Assembly: GCA_011009095.1 (NCBI GenBank)
Contig: VTPC01000911.1
Span: forward strand, 153,675-217,674
Length of the DNA: 64,000 nt
From: Ignelater luminosus
Lineage: Eukaryota > Arthropoda > Insecta > Coleoptera > Elateridae
Direction: 5' to 3'
Shown here: positions 58,551 to 64,000 of the stretch, one piece after another
Layout of the letters: every line of letters begins with the position of its first letter
How positions within the stretch are numbered: the first letter of the stretch is position 1
Made by a program: the position numbers and the translations under genes
Notes under the pieces: model-generated
The model's input: the letters and a program-made list of their open reading frames with translations, nothing else
Databases searched by the model: none
What the model was told of the DNA's origin: nothing

Positions 58551-59739
58551 AGCTTAACCTTAATCATTCTCGTCTTCAGCTAGTTGTCCCAAACCAACGT
58601 TCCAAACGGACCAAGCGCTTATCTGTGCACGTCTAACTGTGTCATCTCCTTTCTATACCTGTCCTGCTTTCCAACAACCTCTCTTACGAAAATAAATGTT
58701 GAGATTATTGGTTTTCTTTCTAACGCAGCGTTTCTTGAAATTTTTGAAGATGTACACCTTATTTTCAAGAGAAGTTGAAATACACTTTAAGTTTTACCAG
58801 ACGAATTCACCAAACTTTAAGAAGCCGGCACTTTTTGACATCTTTTGTACCTTATCGAATATTAAATCGACGAATTTAAATTAAAAAATAAAGACTGTGC
58901 AAACCTAACAATGGATTTATGATTTAAAAATTGAAAAGCACTTCAATAATCTCAAATGTAAATAGAGCGAATTTTAGTTTTATTTATCTGAGCAGATTTT
59001 TCACAAGGATTAGATGTTTCGTCATGTTTTTTATAAATAGAATAAGTTCAGAGTCGGACTTGAATTATTTAAAATTTACAAGTTTGAACTAGAAATGTTT
59101 AGATTTCACAAAAATGACTCAACAACCTTTATCTATCCCTTTTGAATTAAATGATCATTTTCTATCCTTTTCTTGTTATGTTGCTAACCTTCCATTTTCA
59201 ATTTTGATTTGATGTGATTTTTTTATCAGTAATGCAAAAACGTATTCGGTTTTCTGACTGATTCACAAAAAATTAACGAAAGTGACTCACTATTCCAGTA
59301 AGCAGCTTTTTTAGTTTTCAAAAACGTATTTAGTTTGTTTATTTATCCATTGTGTACTAATGTTTTGTGTGTTTTGTTATTATCGGCGATATTGGACAAG
59401 TACACCACTAATAACGGCAGTATTCATCAATGAATGGTATCAATCAGTGTTTGTGTGTAAATGCTTCTGTGTCATGAGGCATCAAAGCGACATCAAAAGC
59501 AAAACTACATTAGATCACGAACATAAATTTTAGAAAGTATCAGGTTTTCATACATTTTCCTGCGCGTGTTTTATTGCTAAAATTCACATCTACATGTTGC
59601 TTAAGAAGTTTTCTAATAGATTCAAAGAACGATTATGTTTTTTATTGTTAGTCATTTTTCTTGTCTGCGTATCGTAAAAACTCGAATAGATGATTAAATT
59701 CTAAAAACGTTAACGGTGAACATCCTAGTTTATCACTAA
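58551..59739. other. no feature recognised
   Basis: Short frames at 58584-58884 with no recognised domain; the rest is AT-rich. Confidence 0.45.
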
Positions 59740-59990
59740 CCGTGAGACACACTAGCCCAGTCAGATCTCTTCGGCAGCAGCGCGGCCATTAGCGTGTCTT
59801 TTCTACACACGTGTAATTAGGTACCTACGGAGTGCAGCATCCACGTAACGTAATTCGTCTGTTAGGAAATGCGGAGTTGTAGTTCATCAATTCTCTATCT
59901 TTCTCTCTCGTCTAACGGCACAGCCGGATATAACTTGACCGACGGACATAAACCGTATGCATAATACGCGTACAGGGAGAGCACGATGTG
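59740..59990. promoter_or_regulatory. CpG- and G+C-raised block, candidate regulatory region
   Basis: The block combines CAGCAGCGCGGCC, several CG dinucleotides, a CT-rich stretch (CTATCTTTCTCTCTCGTC) and CACACGTGT. Its composition stands out sharply from the AT-rich flanks. No open frame or mobile element explains it. Direction and target gene are unknown. Confidence 0.25.
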
Positions 59991-62900
59991 AAAACTATCA
60001 TGAAAATGGGTGTGTTTATGACAGAAAGATTCAAACGTTCGATTAGAATAATAGATGGACTTGCTGGTTTTATGCTATCTGCAAATTGATATTTTTACAA
60101 TGTTCACAAATGCGTTTTCACGATACGGAAGTTATGTTATTGTCCGTGTCCGTGTTCGGAGTTAACTGCCACGATTGATGACAAATGATTGGTAAAATTA
60201 CTATCAGATAATGCGTGTGTTCGTTATATGAATCCTAATTTCAAATCGTAGGACATTTTTAAACAATAAAAACTGTCCACACTAATTTGAAATATTGATT
60301 TTCACGAAAACAAGTTCTGAATCCTAATAAATAATAAAGGACCAGAAAAAAAATCTTACGTAATGCGAGTTTGATGGGAGCCGCACCTCGACTAATAAAA
60401 AATTCTGAATCTCGAGAGATATCTTTAAAAATTGAAAAATCAAACGACTTTTGTGGAAGATCAAAAGGAAATTACAAATAAAATTCCCAAACTTTTTGTG
60501 GTGAATTGATTAGTGTTTTTTTTAATTACTTTTGTTTCTTTTATCACATTTATGACTTTTAGCTTTAATTTCTTTTAGTTCGCCTTGAGGATATTATATG
60601 TTGAGGTGGTGCTATAAAATCTTTTATGACCTTAACTTTGCCAGAAACAGCAAGATGACCAGATAGATCGTTGTGTTGAGATATGTCGTCGCAGTGATAC
60701 ATTGTACTATTTTTGTTATAAATGTGTCATTATTAATGACTAATGTGGTTTATTTTAGGTTTTTTAGATGCCTTTTTATATCTTTTACATGTTTTAAAAT
60801 AAATGTGGTAAATTAGGCCGTTTATTATTGTCTAAAATGGAAAAGAAAGGTAGTAAAATCTCCCATATATGGGCAGTCCTGCGACGTTTTGACAATTTTG
60901 CTTGTGCAATAGATGGTGTTGGCTTTAGGGGAAAAGACATAAAATTTCAATAAAATTGATTAAATGGCTTAGAGGACTTATAAAAGTTTGAAATTTGAAA
61001 ATGGATGGAGCATTAGAATTAGATACAGGATGAGCTGTTTTTTTTGTAATAATCCTCAGAAATTCGGCAAATTAAAAAACCATCTGGAATTACTAAATAG
61101 AACATTTGTCTTTTTTAAGATGATAATCAGATTCAACTTTTTTTTAAACCATGATAAAATAGTTCTATAAAATTATGCTAATATGGCACATTACATAACA
61201 AAATCTCGGCTTTACAATAGACAACCAGCTCGCATTGCATGTACTTTAAGGTAATCTCATTTGCATAACTTTAAATGTCCTAGACAGAATAATGTGGTTG
61301 GTTGTTCCATGACATCTTGCAGCGTAAACTGATGCTACTATTCGCATAAAAGATGGTCTTTGGGTTGGCTCAAAAAAATAGTTCGGGGTCTACAAAAAAT
61401 ATAACCACGTTGTTTTGAGGGTATCCTCATTATAATATTAGTTTAGTATGCGGAGATTTATGGTAATCACATTTTGCCACTTTTGCATGCTGTAAAAAGC
61501 TGTAGCCGTGTAATTAATGTAGAAGCCGGGATTCTAGAATTGCATAATATAATATCTTCAGAAAAGTGTTGACCACACTGGCCCATTTTGATATTTATAA
61601 CATTATCTATCCAACATTATTCTTTTATGTAAATTCTTGAAGTTGCCATTGCAATGAAAAAGGTATAATTTAACAAAAAGTAAGTATACTTTATTACTCA
61701 GTTTCGAAATAATGCAACCATAAAGTTTCAAATTACAGATAGAAAAGTATTTTGGTTTGCGTTTGAGTACACAAATATCGTATGTTTACGTCACTTTGGA
61801 CAAACTTGAAATGTTATCGGTTGTCACTCTTAACTAATATCACTAATAGTTGTTACAAGGAGAAAGCTCAAAAAAAATTGTCGACATAATGGAGTTGTCA
61901 CTTTTGAGAAGTCGTTCTTCAACACTAATTATATATAAACCATTGCGTAACAGTAATTTTATTAAATTGCAATTTAAAGAAAAAGTCCAAGTACCAAACA
62001 AAAAAAATTGGGGTGTCTTTTTGTTGACTGTCATAACGAACAGCAAATTTCATTAGAGAATGATTTTTGATTTTTTTCTAATTCTGGGGCATTACGTGTG
62101 TTTAGATAAACAATAAGCACCATAGCCGAAAAATATAATATTAATTTTAGACGCCCAATCATAAAGCAGACCTTGCGATCAAAACCAATGCCAGAGTTGA
62201 TAACAGATACAACTATGGCAATCAGACCCTAAAGCAAACCTGCCGTAATCGTGGTTGGGTATCTACTCTTCATAGTGCAAAAAGTATCTTTTCAACAGGA
62301 TCAAGAACGTCAGATTACGAATAACACAGGTAGGATCCATTTTAGTATATTTCCAGTCTCTTCGCCGAGGCGCAATAATACAACTGCCGGTCCATTTGGA
62401 AGCTCTAATTCTCTTGATCAAATCAACTTAAAAATTGAAATTCATTGCATGTACATGGTTCATTATATCTTCTATTGGAGTTCAAATTAAATTTTAAAAA
62501 AAAAGAAACCCTCTGTGAACTGAGGGCTAGTACTAGCCTAAAGGCGTTTCCATACTACATTTTATTTTGATTTTCATAACAAAATTCATAAGTACCTCTT
62601 AAAATTATAACCTTAAGATTGCTGAGCTAGGGAATCTTATTCCTAATAAACAAGTTTCCATTAAATTGTCAGTGACTTATTAATGACATATTATGAAGCT
62701 TCGTTTCCTAATTTTCGAAGGTATCAAAGAATCTTGCAGTTAGATTAGGTGGCGCTCAACCAAAGACAACAATCAGCCGATGTCTGAGCTCTCCGAAATA
62801 TTGACAGCCGTTCGCTACATAGTATCACAATTTTGCTGACCTCATTAAAATAGAGCTAATGAGAGCATAAAAAAATAAAAGGATAAAAGGTGCTAATAAT

Positions 62901-63055
62901 TGCTTACTATGTTTTATTGATTGTCCTTGCTTTCAAATTCAATTTGACCGAAGTAACGCCCTACTTGATATAAAATAAGATTCATTTTCCTGTTTCGTTG
63001 TTTAAATGTTGGAATGTTCTATATTTTTAATAATAGGAGTAAACAGGCCAGCTGT
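59991..63055. other. no gene recognised
   Basis: AT-rich DNA with overlapping short frames (60988-61170, 61843-62056, 62251-62490) and no recognised domain. An 8-bp stem GTAAACAG/CTGTTTAC with a 5-nt loop lies at 63039-63059. Confidence 0.45.
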
Positions 63056-63502
63056 TTACGGTAGATTTATTAATTCTGACTTGTTAATATCTAATTGTAA
63101 ACTATTGAGCTCCAATCTGGGACGTTTAGCTTTTCCTTGTGGGTAAGAAGCATTGGTTTCTATTCTCTTGCTATCTGAAGACGCGGTAGTGGTACCATCG
63201 TGGACCCATCCCTTCCTCCTTTCCGATGGTACCTTCAATTCTGGACGGACTCGAGGATTTTCGGTCACAGGACACCCACTTCTCATACCAGTTCAGCTTC
63301 ACCTTGTTCTGATAATTTCGTTTACCGAACTCTTCCCGGGAGCTCCATTACCACGACAGCGCATGCATGTGATGATATCTTCAATAGGATCATTGACCAT
63401 ATATCACCACTACTGCAACCATTGACGATATCAAATGCAACCACTCATCCACTACTTCAGCTACAATCGATCGCACTGTCTCGACTTCACCATGCATCAT
63501 AA
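63056..63502. other. coding-like block, strand uncertain
   Basis: Both strands carry frames of 76-100 codons here, in DNA richer in G+C than its surroundings. The minus frame (63056-63286) is polar and basic, with PSERRKGWVHDG and GKAKRPRLELNSLQL. The plus frame (63200-63502) is Ser/Thr/His-rich. An inverted pair GGTACCATCG / CGATGGTACC lies near 63192 and 63223. No product is recognised and no splice sites decide between strands. Confidence 0.2.
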
Positions 63503-63915
63503 TCAATCACCTGGCTGAATAGTTTGCTACTTTTCAGGATCACCTACAACAAATTCCGAAGGAAGCGGGAAACAACGTTGAGCAGAAAACATAATATTGT
63601 TAGTAATTGCCCTACGTAGATAATAAATTACTCTCTTGTTCTAAAGTTGTTGTTTGCATATTAGGTTAGAAACAAGTGGTCGGAAAGAAGCTTGTGGTAG
63701 TCGGGGTCGGTTAAAGATTTGAAGAGGCCTTAAGGTTGTAGTAACGCAACCCATCTTCGATAATTACGTACCATTGCGCCAGTTCCCTCATCTCTTTTTT
63801 TTCTAAATTCTAATAACAGACAAGGAGCTCCGACTCCAACAAGCAAACTTTAAAACCAGTCAGGAATAATCATGGAACTCAAGGTCTCAAGAAATCATTT
63901 ACGCTGTGCTATACT
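63503..63915. other. no feature recognised
   Basis: No frame, repeat or element recognised before the hAT-like terminus. Confidence 0.4.
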
Positions 63916-64000
63916 CAGAGGCGAATTTAGGCATGGTCTTTATGGGCTGCAACCCAGGGCCCCGTTCAATCAAGGGGCGCCCTGTACGGTCAGAAAAAAA
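63916..64000 (+). mobile_element. probable hAT terminus cut by the window edge
   Basis: CAGAGGCGAATTTAGGCATG matches the pattern of the hAT-type end at 47032 (CAG-GGATTTAGGC). It is followed by AGGGCCCC and GGGGCGCCCTG, the GGCGCC-type motif seen inside that family's ends. The rest of the element would lie beyond 64000. Confidence 0.45.

Noticed and set aside
1..64000. tRNA, rRNA, CRISPR or bacterial operon features
   Set aside because: No B-box-like GGTTCGANNCC in a cloverleaf context, no regular spacer arrays, and no dense co-directional coding sequence were seen by eye.

Overview
The window reads as AT-rich nuclear DNA from an arthropod, most likely an insect. It has no operons, no dense long reading frames and no recognisable complete host gene. 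What it does have is a deep layering of insect-type transposons: mariner, Tc1-like, pogo/Tigger-like, hAT-like, piggyBac-like and a non-LTR retrotransposon. The species cannot be fixed from the sequence. One scaffold gap (Ns) lies at 20901-21077.

Layout. 1-2640: a 5'-truncated, minus-strand LINE (endonuclease tail, reverse transcriptase, C-terminal region) with a small nested insertion, abutting half of a foldback MITE. 5590-8600: a hairpin-rich stretch, a decayed pogo/Tigger-like transposase with an apparent 60-bp intron, then a 1.06-kb foldback element. 9890-10260: a GC-raised block that could be a promoter or solo LTR. 12400-14250: an array of degenerate ~41-bp repeats followed by a broken Tc1-like transposase. 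19434-20726: a structurally intact mariner with perfect 30-bp terminal inverted repeats and an uninterrupted 349-residue transposase. 21490-22394: another decayed Tc1/mariner-superfamily transposase. 23007-23246: a 53-bp tandem repeat. 26989-27556: the full foldback MITE whose half copy sits near 2.5 kb. 31569-33330: a decayed minus-strand mariner and a MITE with CAGTGTGTCC ends. 41280-43108: an internally deleted pogo-like element hosting a second CAGTGTGTCC element. 47032-47958: a hAT-type MITE with an 8-bp target duplication, itself interrupted by a TA-flanked MITE. 48761-49292: a piggyBac-like N-terminal remnant. 52665-53739: a hAT-like non-autonomous element built around arrays of TTCTTGTCTTG, followed by a third CAGTGTGTCC element at 53861-54759. 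The window ends inside what looks like another hAT terminus.

Host sequence is hard to see. Four exon-like segments are reported with low to moderate confidence: 25442-25642 (+, possible last exon with a membrane segment), 28259-28320 (+, short exon with start codon and good splice sites), 56174-56336 (+) and 57304-57558 (-, signal-peptide-like start). Several GC-raised blocks (9890-10260, 58150-58550, 59740-59990, 63056-63502) may be promoters or exons. Between these the DNA looks like intergenic or intronic sequence.

How the parts relate. Only the mariner at 19.4-20.7 kb looks capable of encoding a working transposase. The other transposases carry frameshifts, stops or catalytic substitutions. 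The MITEs have clean termini and target duplications but no enzyme, so they must have been moved by transposases encoded elsewhere. Nested insertions give relative ages: pogo-like element before CAGTGTGTCC element, hAT MITE before CAGGGTGCC element, LINE before its 132-bp insertion.
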